From an uncultured Eubacteriales bacterium (GTDB lineage: Bacteria; Bacillota; Clostridia; UBA1381; UMGS1253): a DNA stretch of 64,000 bases. Where the stretch lies: assembly GCA_902492065.1 (NCBI GenBank), contig CABUKE010000001.1, positions 186,001-250,000 of the forward strand, given 5' to 3'. The notes beneath the pieces were generated by a model. The model had not been told where the DNA came from, did not search any database, and was given only the letters and a program-made list of their open reading frames with translations. The position numbers and the translations under genes are program-made. Shown here piece after piece: positions 36,178 to 44,184 of the stretch (position 1 is the first letter of the stretch; each line of letters begins with the position of its first letter).

Positions 36178-37413
36178 ATGGATACAGCGACTTTTCAGGC
36201 ATGTAAGAATATTATGGAATACGTAATGGCGGGGAGTAAGTTCTATCAGGACAAATATGCCCGCGAGGGCTTTGACCCCGCGTCGGTGAAAACGGCGGAG
36301 GACTTTTCGTCAATTCCGTTTACGACAAAGGGGGAGCTGCGCGACGCGTATCCGCTCGGCTTGCAGGCGACAGCGAGCGAAAATATTGTGCGGATTCATT
36401 CTTCGTCCGGCACAACGGGTAGCCCGGTTATCATCCCCTATACGGCGCAGGACGTCAAGGATTGGGCGGTTCTGTTTGCGCGCTGCTACGAGACGGCGGG
36501 CGTGACGAACAAAGACGTCGTGCAGATTACGCCTGGGTACGGGCTATGGACAGCGGGGATCGGCTTCCAGGCCGGGGCGGAGCTACTCGGCGCGATGGTC
36601 GTTCCCATGGGGCCGGGCAACACGGAAAAGCAGCTCCAGATGATGATGGATTTAAAATCGACGGTGTTCTGCGCCACGTCGTCCTACGCGCTGCTGATTG
36701 CTGAGGAGGTACAGAAGCGCGGCATTGGAGATAAAATCCATCTCAAAAAGGGAATCATCGGATCGGAGCGTTGGGGCGACCTCATGCGCGGCCGGATTGC
36801 GGAGGAGCTTGGAATCGAGCTGTATGACATCTACGGCTTGACGGAAATCTACGGCCCGGGTATCGCAATTGATTGCAGCGCGCATAACGGCATGCACTAC
36901 TGGAACGACTACCTGTATTTTGAAATCATTGACCCGCAGACGGGAGCGGTTCTGCCCGAGGGCGAAACAGGTGAGCTGGTCATCACGACGCTGCGCAAGC
37001 AGGGCGCGCCGCTCATTCGCTACCGGACGCACGACATTACGCGCATCCTGCCAGGCGAGTGCCCGTGCGGAAGCAAATACCCGCGCATTGACCGGATTGT
37101 GGGCCGAACGGACGATATGGTGAAGGTCAAGGGCGTCAATATCTTTCCAGGACAGATTGACGACGTGCTCAAGCGTGTGGACGGCGTTAGCAGCGAATAT
37201 ATGGTAGAGATTGACCATGTAGACGGTAAGGACCATATGCGCCTTACGGTTGAGTCGACACGCGGTGCAGGGAGCGAAACGCTTGAGCGCGAGATTGCGG
37301 ATACTTTTAAGCAGAAGATTGGGATTAAAATCGAGGCATCTGCCGTGCCGCTCGGCGCACTGCCACGGAGCGAGAAAAAGACCGTGCGGATCATCGACCG
37401 CCGCTATAACTGA
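36178..37413 (+). CDS. Phenylacetate-CoA ligase family enzyme
   Basis: AMP-forming acyl-CoA ligase, 411 residues. Seen: the P-loop-like [39 protein letters not shown] and the C-terminal hinge region [18 protein letters not shown], all typical of PaaK. Many gut anaerobes have PaaK paralogues for aryl acids such as phenylacetate or indoleacetate; the substrate is not shown here. ATG 36178 with AAGGAG upstream. The gene is monocistronic, between its own promoter plus attenuator and a strong terminator. Confidence 0.9.
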   Translation: MDTATFQACKNIMEYVMAGSKFYQDKYAREGFDPASVKTAEDFSSIPFTTKGELRDAYPLGLQATASENIVRIHSSSGTTGSPVIIPYTAQDVKDWAVLFARCYETAGVTNKDVVQITPGYGLWTAGIGFQAGAELLGAMVVPMGPGNTEKQLQMMMDLKSTVFCATSSYALLIAEEVQKRGIGDKIHLKKGIIGSERWGDLMRGRIAEELGIELYDIYGLTEIYGPGIAIDCSAHNGMHYWNDYLYFEIIDPQTGAVLPEGETGELVITTLRKQGAPLIRYRTHDITRILPGECPCGSKYPRIDRIVGRTDDMVKVKGVNIFPGQIDDVLKRVDGVSSEYMVEIDHVDGKDHMRLTVESTRGAGSETLEREIADTFKQKIGIKIEASAVPLGALPRSEKKTVRIIDRRYN

Positions 37414-37419
37414 TTAACG

Positions 37420-37448
37420 AAAACGCCGGAAAAACCGGCGTTTTTTTC
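37420..37448 (+). terminator. Intrinsic terminator after paaK
   Basis: Perfect stem AAACGCCGG / CCGGCGTTT with an A5 loop and a run of seven T's, beginning seven bases after the stop codon. Confidence 0.9.
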
Positions 37449-37468
37449 TTTTTGGGTCTTGCTATGGA

Positions 37469-37496
37469 TTGACAATTGAAAAAATCCCGGTATAAT
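37469..37496 (+). promoter_or_regulatory. Promoter of UroD-like gene
   Basis: TTGACA 37469-37474 and TATAAT 37491-37496 with a 16-base spacer, 32 bases before the ATG of the UroD-like gene. Confidence 0.85.
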
Positions 37497-37528
37497 GGAA
37501 GAAAAAGATTCATTGGGGGTAAGCGGAT

Positions 37529-38587
37529 ATGACAAGCAGGGAGCGGATTGAACGAATCATGCAGCATAAAGAGGCCGACCGTGTGCCGATTCTGGATAAG
37601 CCGTGGCGCGGGACAGTCCTGCGTTGGGAGCAGGAGGGGATGCCGCGCGGTATGGACTGGCGCGACTATTTTGAAGTAGATAAGGTACAGACGATTTCTG
37701 CCGACATTACGCCGCAGTACCCGGTTACGGTATTGGAGGAAACGGACGAGTACGAGATTGTGACCTCGCCGTGGGGCGTGACGATGAAAAATTTCAAGGC
37801 GCTCGACTCTACGCCGGAGTTTCTTGACTTTAAAGTGAATACCGCGCAGGCGTGGCTGGACGCGAAACAGCGCATGAAGCCGGACAAAAGCCGGATTGAC
37901 TGGGAGTATTTGAAAAAGAATTATCCCAAATGGGTCTCGGACGGCGACTGGATCGAGGCGGAATTTTGGTTCGGGTTCGACGTAACGCATTCGTGGATGG
38001 CGGGGACGGAAACGATTCTTATTGCCATGTACGAGGAGCCGGAATGGGTCGTAGACATGTTCAACACCTATCTGGACATGTGCATCGCCCAGTTTGAGAT
38101 GGTGTGGGACGCGGGCTACCGCTTTGACCGGATTGTATGGCCGGACGATATGGGATATAAAAACACGACCTTTTTCTCACTTGAGATGTACCGTACGTTG
38201 CTCAAGCCTGCCCATACACGGGCAGTCGAGTGGGCGCACGCAAAGGGGATTTACGCCTCGCTCCACTCGTGCGGCGATATTATGACGCTTTTGCCGGACG
38301 TGGTGGAAACAGGGATTGACAGCTTAAACCCCATTGAAATTAAGGCGGGTATGGACGCAGTGGAAATTAAGCGGCGATACGGCGATAAGATTACCCTGCA
38401 CGGCGGCGTGAATGCGCAGCTCTGGGACGATAAGGAGCGGATTGTTGCGGAAATTGAAACGCTGGTTCCGGTGCTGAAGGAGGGCGGCGGCTATATTTTT
38501 GCTTCCGACCATTCGATACCAAACGCTGTTTCGCTCGAAAACTTTTCCGAGATTATCAGGGCGGTGAAGCACGCAGGAGCGTATTGA
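37529..38587 (+). CDS. Uroporphyrinogen decarboxylase-like (URO-D/MtaA family) protein
   Basis: A 352-residue TIM-barrel protein of the URO-D superfamily. It has the N-terminal TSRERIERIMQHKEADRVP and the HSCGDIMTLLPDVVETG segment, where His and Cys correspond to zinc ligands in methylcobamide:CoM methyltransferases (MtaA, CmuA). It lacks the features expected for a true haem-pathway HemE, and no haem genes are nearby. Lying next to metF and metH, a corrinoid or folate methyl-transfer role is plausible but is inference. ATG 37529 with GGGGGTAAGCGGAT upstream. Confidence 0.8.
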   Translation: MTSRERIERIMQHKEADRVPILDKPWRGTVLRWEQEGMPRGMDWRDYFEVDKVQTISADITPQYPVTVLEETDEYEIVTSPWGVTMKNFKALDSTPEFLDFKVNTAQAWLDAKQRMKPDKSRIDWEYLKKNYPKWVSDGDWIEAEFWFGFDVTHSWMAGTETILIAMYEEPEWVVDMFNTYLDMCIAQFEMVWDAGYRFDRIVWPDDMGYKNTTFFSLEMYRTLLKPAHTRAVEWAHAKGIYASLHSCGDIMTLLPDVVETGIDSLNPIEIKAGMDAVEIKRRYGDKITLHGGVNAQLWDDKERIVAEIETLVPVLKEGGGYIFASDHSIPNAVSLENFSEIIRAVKHAGAY

Positions 38588-38599
38588 GGCGTGTGGAAA

Positions 38600-38628
38600 T
38601 TGACATTTCTGCCGAAAACGGCTATAAT
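38600..38628 (+). promoter_or_regulatory. Promoter of metF-metH operon
   Basis: TTGACA 38600-38605 and TATAAT 38623-38628, 17-base spacer, full consensus. The leader to the metF start is only about 40 bases, too short for a SAM or cobalamin riboswitch. Confidence 0.9.
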
Positions 38629-38675
38629 ATTACGTATATGACAATGTTGTACAAGAGAGATAAGGAGTCAAGACT

Positions 38676-39539
38676 ATGCAGCTACATACCCTGTTTCACG
38701 GGCCGCGCCCCGTGTTTTCCTTAGAGATTTTTCCGCCCAAGAAGAGCAGCGGAATCGATACGATCTATGCGACGCTCGACAGCTTGAAGACGCTTGAGCC
38801 TGACTTTATCAGCGTGACGTACGGTGCGGGCGGCAACACGGCGGACACCTCCACTGTGGAGATTGCTAAGCATATCAAAAATAAACTCGGAATCGAGCCG
38901 CTGGCGCATTTGACATGTGTTGCCTCTACAAAAGAACAGGTCGACGAGCGGATGCGGCAGTACCGTGACGCGGGCGTAGAAAACGTGCTCGCGCTGCGCG
39001 GCGACATCAATCCGGACGTTCCGCCGGCAAAGGACTTTGCCCATGCGAGCGATTTGGCAGGCGTGGTGAAGGCGGCGGGGTTCAACGTCGTTGGTGCGTG
39101 CTACCCGGAGGGGCATTACGAAAACAAGACGCTGGAGATTGACATTGATAATTTGAAGTATAAAATTGATGCGGGTGTAACGCACCTGATTACGCAGCTG
39201 TTTTTTGACAACACGCTGTTTTACCGTTTCCTGGATATGGCGGCAAAGCGAGGTGTTACCGTTCCGGTCGAGGCGGGCATCATGCCGATTGTAAACACGC
39301 GCCAGATTGAGCGTACGGTTGCGCTCAGCGGGGCGAGCCTGCCGCCGAAGTTTACAAAAATGGTCAGCAAGTATGACACGGACGGCGAGGCACTGTTCCA
39401 GGCGGGTGTGGAGTATGCAATCGAGCAGATCAACGACCTGCTTTCGCACGGGGTGGACGGCGTACATGTCTATACGATGAACAATCCGCGCGTGGCGAAA
39501 CTGGTATACGAGGGCATCCGCCCGGCGCTCGGCAGGTAA
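38676..39539 (+). CDS. metF: Methylenetetrahydrofolate reductase
   Basis: Reduces 5,10-methylene-THF to 5-methyl-THF with FAD. The 287-residue TIM barrel has FSLEIFPPKKSSGIDTIY at the N-terminus, SVTYGAGGNT, HLTCVA, LALRGD and QLFFDNTLFYRF. The protein is of the short bacterial type without an eukaryotic regulatory domain. ATG 38676 after AAGGAGTCAAGACT. It supplies methyl-THF to the MetH encoded two genes downstream. Confidence 0.94.
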   Translation: MQLHTLFHGPRPVFSLEIFPPKKSSGIDTIYATLDSLKTLEPDFISVTYGAGGNTADTSTVEIAKHIKNKLGIEPLAHLTCVASTKEQVDERMRQYRDAGVENVLALRGDINPDVPPAKDFAHASDLAGVVKAAGFNVVGACYPEGHYENKTLEIDIDNLKYKIDAGVTHLITQLFFDNTLFYRFLDMAAKRGVTVPVEAGIMPIVNTRQIERTVALSGASLPPKFTKMVSKYDTDGEALFQAGVEYAIEQINDLLSHGVDGVHVYTMNNPRVAKLVYEGIRPALGR

Positions 39540-39544
39540 GCGGT

Positions 39545-40222
39545 ATGGAGAAGCTGCGCTTGGAGAAAATCAACACAGACGAAGTGCTCCGCTATCTCGG
39601 CTACCGGCCCGGTATCGCGCCGGATAAAGAAACAATGGAGCTGATTAGCCGCGCGTCGGCGGCTGTGCTGGCGGCGGCGACGGTGCGCGCAGTGAGCGCG
39701 CGCTTTCCGCTTATGGGGGAAAACGGTCTGGAAGAGCAGGGCAATCTGCTCGCTGGAAAGGATATCTTTGCGCATTTGCGCGGCTGCCATGCCGCCGTGC
39801 TGATGGCGCTGACGCTGGGCGACGGCGTGGACCAGGCACTGCGCGCTGCGCAAGCGCAGAGCACGCTGTATCAGACGGTGATGGACTGCTGCGCGTCGGT
39901 AGCGGTGGAGCAGGCTTGCGATTTGTATGAGGCCGAGCTGCGTCACCAGTGCGAGACGGGGGACGAATACCTGACGGGGCGGTTCAGCCCAGGGTACGGC
40001 GACTTCCCGATTGAGAAGCAGCAGGCCATGCAGCGGCTCTTGGACACGCGCCGCCGGATTGGTCTCGGCGTGACGGAGAGCAGCATTTTAATCCCGCGCA
40101 AGTCGGTGACGGCTCTGCTCGGCATATCGGACAGGCCCGTGACGGGCAAGCTTGCCGGGTGCGGAAACTGTGCCCTGCGGGAGAAGTGCAGTTACAGGAA
40201 AGAAGGGACGACTTGTGTTTAA
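39545..40222 (+). CDS. Stand-alone MetH activation-domain protein
   Basis: A 225-residue protein resembling the C-terminal SAM-binding activation domain of cobalamin-dependent methionine synthase (LGYRPGIAPDKETMELI, RFSPGYGDFPIEKQQAM, GVTESSILIPRKSVTALLGI). It ends in a Cys-rich tail, CGNCALREKC. The MetH downstream lacks this domain, so the two together make the full reductive-reactivation system. ATG 39545 is five bases after metF; it overlaps metH by eight bases. Confidence 0.9.
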   Translation: MEKLRLEKINTDEVLRYLGYRPGIAPDKETMELISRASAAVLAAATVRAVSARFPLMGENGLEEQGNLLAGKDIFAHLRGCHAAVLMALTLGDGVDQALRAAQAQSTLYQTVMDCCASVAVEQACDLYEAELRHQCETGDEYLTGRFSPGYGDFPIEKQQAMQRLLDTRRRIGLGVTESSILIPRKSVTALLGISDRPVTGKLAGCGNCALREKCSYRKEGTTCV

Positions 40223-42578
40223 AATAGATCAAAACAGATATACCATATTGGACGGCGCAATGGGCACCATGCTGCAAAAGAACGGACTCCCGCCCGGTGC
40301 GCGGCCGGAGCTGCTCGCGCTTACGGAGCCGGGGCTGATTGAGGGGATACATCGTGCCTATGTTGAGGCTGGGGCGCAGGTTATCTGCTCCAATACCTTC
40401 GGCGCAAACGCACTCAAGCTGAACGGAAGCGGGCACAGCGTGGAGGAGATTGTTACGGCGGCGGTCGCGGCTGCAAAACGCGCCTGCGCGGGTACGGATG
40501 CCTGCGTCGCGCTCGACATGGGGCCGCTGGGCGAGCTGTTAGAGCCGTCGGGTACGCTGTCGTTCGAGCGGGCGTATGAACTGTACGCGCAGGTTGCGCG
40601 TGCGGGCGAGGCGGCAGGCGCGGATTTGGTACTGCTTGAAACCATGACGGATTTATACGAGGTGAGGGCGGGGGTACTCGCGGTCAAGGAGAACACAGAC
40701 CTGCCGCTTTTGGTGTCGATGAGCTTTGAGGAGAACGGGCGCACGTTTACCGGGTGCAGCATTGAGGCTATGGCGGCGACGCTTGGCGGCCTCGGCGCGG
40801 ACGCACTGGGAATCAACTGTTCGCTCGGGCCGGAGGAAATTTACCCGCTTGCAAAGCGGCTGTGCGCATGTAGCACGCTACCCGTATTTGTGAAGCCGAA
40901 CGCCGGCCTGCCCGACCCGCTGACGGGCGAATACGGCGTAGATGCGGCGGCGTTCTGCGCGTCGCTTCAGCGGTATCATGAGCTGGGAATCTGTATGGCG
41001 GGGGGCTGCTGCGGTACAACGCCGGAATATATCCGGTTGCTTGCACAGGAATTTTCGGGTAAAACGCCTATGGCGCGCAATGTGGAGCGACGCAGCGTCG
41101 TTTGTTCGGCAACGCGTGCGGTGACGATGGAGCGCGTTGCGGTCATTGGCGAACGGATCAACCCGACTGGAAAAAAGCTGTTTAAGCAGGCGCTTGCAGA
41201 GAATAATATGGACTATATTTTGTCGCAGGCCGTGTCGCAGGCGGACGCGGGCGCGGATATCTTGGACGTAAACGTCGGTATGCCGGGCATTGACGAGCCG
41301 GCCATGATGGAGCGCGTGGTCAAGCTGATCCAGAGCGTGACCAACCTGCCGCTTCAAATCGACTCGTCGAACGCGGAGGCGATTGCGCGTGCGCTGCGGA
41401 TCTATAACGGAAAAGCGATTGTCAATTCCGTCAACGGGGAGCGGGCGGTGCTCGACCGGATTTTGCCCATTGTGAAAAAATACGGCGCGGCGGTCGTGGG
41501 CCTGACGCTCGACGAAAATGGAATCCCGCCGAAGGCGGAGGAGCGGTTTGCGATTGCTAAGCGGATTTTGGATGCCGCGCTGTCGTATGGTATCCCAAAA
41601 GAGGATGTGTACATCGACTGCCTGACGCTGACCGCGTCGGCCCAGCAGGCCGAGGTCGCGCAGACGCTGAAGGCTGTCTCGATGGTGAAACAGCGGCTGG
41701 GGCTGCGTACGGTGCTCGGCGTGTCGAACATCTCATTCGGTCTGCCGAACCGCGAACTGTTAAACAGCACCTTCCTGACGCTGGCAATGCAGATGGGGCT
41801 TGATTTGCCAATTATTAACCCAAATGTGGAATCCATGATGGACGCGGTGCGCGCGTACCGCGTACTCTATAATATCGATGCTGGTGCGGACGAATATATC
41901 GGCCATTTTGCGCAGGCAGATACGGCGAAAAAAGCGCCTGCCGCGCCGACGGCGGGCGGGCACACACTCGAGGAAGCGGTGCGTAAGGGCCTTGCCGACG
42001 AGGCAAAGGCGTTGTGCGTAAAGGCGCTGGAAACCGAGCCGCCGCTCGACGTGGTGAATGGTCGTCTAATCCCTGCGCTCGATGTTGTGGGGACGGAGTT
42101 TGAGAAGGGAACGCTCTTTTTGCCCCAGCTGCTCAGCGCGGCGAACGCGGCACAGGCCGCGTTTGAGGCGGTGAAGGAAAAAATCCTCGAAAGCGGAGAG
42201 AAAACCGTGTCGAAGGGGAAAATCGTCCTTGCAACGGTGAAGGGCGATATCCACGACATCGGGAAAAACATTGTAAAAGTGATTTTGGAAAACTACGGTT
42301 ACACAGTCATCGACCTCGGACGCGACGTGGACATCAGCCGCGTCGTAGACACAGTGCGCGAGGAAAACGTCCGCCTTGTCGGGCTGAGCGCGCTGATGAC
42401 GACGACGCTGGGCAGCATGGAGGATACGATCAAGGCGCTGCGCGCGGCGGACTTACCGTGCCAGGTCATGGTCGGCGGCGCGGTGCTGACGGAGAGCTAT
42501 GCCAAGAAAATCGGCGCAGACTACTATGCAAAGGACGCGAAGCAGTCGGCCGACATCGCAAAGGCCGTGTTAGGATAA
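40215..42578 (+). CDS. metH: Cobalamin-dependent methionine synthase, lacking activation domain
   Basis: Transfers methyl from 5-methyl-THF to homocysteine through cobalamin. The 787-residue protein has the homocysteine domain (zinc Cys in INCSLGPEEI and MAGGCCGTT), the pterin-binding domain (GERINPTGKK, DVNVGMPGIDE), the B12 cap and the Rossmann B12 domain with DIHDIGKNIV, whose His is the lower cobalt ligand. The usual last 330 residues are missing; the function is in the upstream gene. Start GTG 40215 after AGAAGGGACGACTT matches the domain start. A substrate other than homocysteine cannot be excluded. Confidence 0.93.
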   Translation: MFKIDQNRYTILDGAMGTMLQKNGLPPGARPELLALTEPGLIEGIHRAYVEAGAQVICSNTFGANALKLNGSGHSVEEIVTAAVAAAKRACAGTDACVALDMGPLGELLEPSGTLSFERAYELYAQVARAGEAAGADLVLLETMTDLYEVRAGVLAVKENTDLPLLVSMSFEENGRTFTGCSIEAMAATLGGLGADALGINCSLGPEEIYPLAKRLCACSTLPVFVKPNAGLPDPLTGEYGVDAAAFCASLQRYHELGICMAGGCCGTTPEYIRLLAQEFSGKTPMARNVERRSVVCSATRAVTMERVAVIGERINPTGKKLFKQALAENNMDYILSQAVSQADAGADILDVNVGMPGIDEPAMMERVVKLIQSVTNLPLQIDSSNAEAIARALRIYNGKAIVNSVNGERAVLDRILPIVKKYGAAVVGLTLDENGIPPKAEERFAIAKRILDAALSYGIPKEDVYIDCLTLTASAQQAEVAQTLKAVSMVKQRLGLRTVLGVSNISFGLPNRELLNSTFLTLAMQMGLDLPIINPNVESMMDAVRAYRVLYNIDAGADEYIGHFAQADTAKKAPAAPTAGGHTLEEAVRKGLADEAKALCVKALETEPPLDVVNGRLIPALDVVGTEFEKGTLFLPQLLSAANAAQAAFEAVKEKILESGEKTVSKGKIVLATVKGDIHDIGKNIVKVILENYGYTVIDLGRDVDISRVVDTVREENVRLVGLSALMTTTLGSMEDTIKALRAADLPCQVMVGGAVLTESYAKKIGADYYAKDAKQSADIAKAVLG

Positions 42579-42584
42579 TGATAG

Positions 42585-42622
42585 ATACAAAAAACTGCCG
42601 GTTATCCGGCAGTTTTTTGTAT
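42585..42622. terminator. Bidirectional terminator between metH and GH4
   Basis: A perfect 17-bp inverted repeat: 42585-42601 (ATACAAAAAACTGCCGG) and 42606-42622, with loop TTAT. T-runs on both strands serve metH and the convergent GH4 gene, whose stop codon begins two bases later. Confidence 0.92.
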
Positions 42623-42623
42623 T

Positions 42624-43985
42624 TTACAGTCCGTAGCCCGGCAGATAGTCTTTTGTGTTTGCAAGCATTTCATCAAACAGCGCCTGCGCTTTGGCGGGGG
42701 AGAGCCGGTCGCAGAGGCGGTCGGTGCAGAAGGCGCGAAACGCCAAATCCAAGTCGCGCGTCAGACCCGCCTGCACGGTCGTGAGCTGGTTCTGTACGGT
42801 TGGAAGCATCAACGAGAGCACGCCGCCGGGTACATTGCCGGCCATGAGCGGGCGCACGCTGTCTTTGGAGAACAGCGCGTTCGTCTCCACGACTGCGCCG
42901 AGCGGCAAATTCGGTATCTGGCCTACGTTTGGCACATTCACATTGGTAACAAACGCGTCGAGCCCGAGCAGTGCGCGGATTTGGTTCACACCCTCCTCTC
43001 CTGTGTCACCGTGCTCAAATGCAGCTGCACCGCTCTGCAGGTCTGCGCTCTTTTGCAGGCGTGCGGCAAGGTCTTTTTTGCGCCAGCTCACCGGCGTGAG
43101 AGAAAAGCCCCAGTTTCTTACTGTTTCGGGGTCTTTTAAGTACCAGTTGCCGGGACAAAATTCCGCAAGATGCCGGTCGCCGGAGGCAGCAACTGCACCG
43201 AAACGCGTAAACAGGTCAAATTTAACCCGGTTTGTACAGCCGAAGTAGTTTTCTGGTTCATGTGTCCCGACGCCGTTTGGATGTTTTTGAATATATTCTT
43301 TGTACAGGTCAATCAGATCAATGTCATAGTAGGATGCCTGCGTAATCCATGTAAAGTGGTTAATGCCGGCCACATTGACGAGAATATCGCGCCGCTGCGC
43401 GTTTTTGATGCCGCACAGCTCGCAAAGCGCGTCGGCAAAAAGCTTCTGCGTCCCGAACACCTCGTGGCAGCAGCCGAACGCCTTAATCTGTGGGAACACC
43501 TCGTAAAGCGTTTTCACGCACACACTCATGGGATTTGTATAATTAATAACCCAGGCATTGGGGCAGTAGTCGCGGATATAGCCGGCGATTGTTTCGTACA
43601 TGGGGATTGTGCGGAGTGCGCGCAGAATACCACCCGGGCCGACCGTATCGCCGACCGACTGATAGATACCATACTTTTCCGGCGTATGCACGTCGGATTC
43701 CATCTCATCAAATGTGCCTGGCATGATAGATATAATTACAAAATCCGCACCTGTGAGCGCGTCCTTGGGCGATTCATACGCACGATAGGTGAAATTGCCG
43801 CCCGAGAGCGCGCCGATGATTTCGTTGGCCCGTGCCGCCGCAAAGTCGATGTCGTAGAGGCTCACCTCGCCGCACAGGTCGTCTGCTTTTGACAAATCGT
43901 CCATCAGCGTCCATGCCCACCCGCGTGAGCCGCCGCCGATGTAGGCGATTTTGATGGCTTCTGCCATTTTTTCTTTGATACGCAT
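42624..43985 (-). CDS. GH4 glycosidase with CHEV motif, probable alpha-galacturonidase
   Basis: An NAD- and Mn-dependent glycoside hydrolase of family 4, 453 residues. It has the Rossmann loop IAYIGGGSRGWAW, GDTVGPGGILRALRTIP, NYTNPMSV and CCHEVFG. Among GH4 subgroups the CHEV active-site motif is reported for strict alpha-galacturonidases such as B. subtilis LplD, and length fits. Other GH4 enzymes act on glucosides, galactosides or glucuronides, so substrate is likely but not proven. Start ATG 43985 has GAGAGGAG ten bases upstream. It is divergent from the propanediol dehydratase gene and shares its 199-base control region. Confidence 0.85.
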   Translation of the reverse strand: MRIKEKMAEAIKIAYIGGGSRGWAWTLMDDLSKADDLCGEVSLYDIDFAAARANEIIGALSGGNFTYRAYESPKDALTGADFVIISIMPGTFDEMESDVHTPEKYGIYQSVGDTVGPGGILRALRTIPMYETIAGYIRDYCPNAWVINYTNPMSVCVKTLYEVFPQIKAFGCCHEVFGTQKLFADALCELCGIKNAQRRDILVNVAGINHFTWITQASYYDIDLIDLYKEYIQKHPNGVGTHEPENYFGCTNRVKFDLFTRFGAVAASGDRHLAEFCPGNWYLKDPETVRNWGFSLTPVSWRKKDLAARLQKSADLQSGAAAFEHGDTGEEGVNQIRALLGLDAFVTNVNVPNVGQIPNLPLGAVVETNALFSKDSVRPLMAGNVPGGVLSLMLPTVQNQLTTVQAGLTRDLDLAFRAFCTDRLCDRLSPAKAQALFDEMLANTKDYLPGYGL

Positions 43986-44019
43986 TACAAAATACTCCTC
44001 TCTGTTGGGCTTTTTTATC

Positions 44020-44048
44020 AGTATACCTGTCTTTTGGCAAAATGTAAA
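44020..44048 (-). promoter_or_regulatory. Promoter of the GH4 gene
   Basis: On the reverse strand TTTACA (44048-44043) and TATACT (44025-44020) are 17 bases apart, about 35 bases before the GH4 ATG. Divergent from the BMC promoter. Confidence 0.75.
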
Positions 44049-44071
44049 GCCGAAAATATTTTATACAATAT

Positions 44072-44093
44072 AGAAAACAAAAATAAACACAGA
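44072..44093 (+). promoter_or_regulatory. Shared 22-nt element, copy 1
   Basis: Starts AGAAAACAAAAA and ends AAACACAGA. It matches 21 of 22 positions of the element at 48028-48049 in the aldolase promoter. Here it lies between the divergent GH4 and BMC promoters. A regulator operator, most simply for the DeoR-family protein of the locus, is the best explanation. Confidence 0.7.
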
Positions 44094-44118
44094 AAAAGAA
44101 TTGACTTTTTCTGTGTTT
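44085..44118. promoter_or_regulatory. 14-bp perfect inverted repeat over the -35 box
   Basis: AAACACAGAAAAAG at 44085-44098 and its exact complement at 44105-44118, spaced by AATTGA. It covers the -35 hexamer TTGACT (44101-44106) of the dehydratase promoter and overlaps the end of the 22-nt element. Binding here would block RNA polymerase. Confidence 0.75.
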
Positions 44119-44129
44119 TGCTATATAAT
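44101..44129 (+). promoter_or_regulatory. Main promoter of the BMC locus
   Basis: TTGACT 44101-44106 and TATAAT 44124-44129 with a 17-base spacer, 55 bases before the dehydratase ATG. Confidence 0.85.
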
Positions 44130-44184
44130 CAAAGAAAAACAGGCGTAAACACATGAAATACCACGCGAATTGAGGTGTGATACC

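Noticed and set aside
38629..38675. Possible SAM or cobalamin riboswitch before metF
   Set aside because: Only about 40 bases lie between the promoter and the ATG, too short for either, and no terminator stem is present.
44041..44100. A-rich stretch as a CRISPR leader or repeat
   Set aside because: Only one inverted repeat and one distant direct copy; no spacer-repeat periodicity anywhere in the window.
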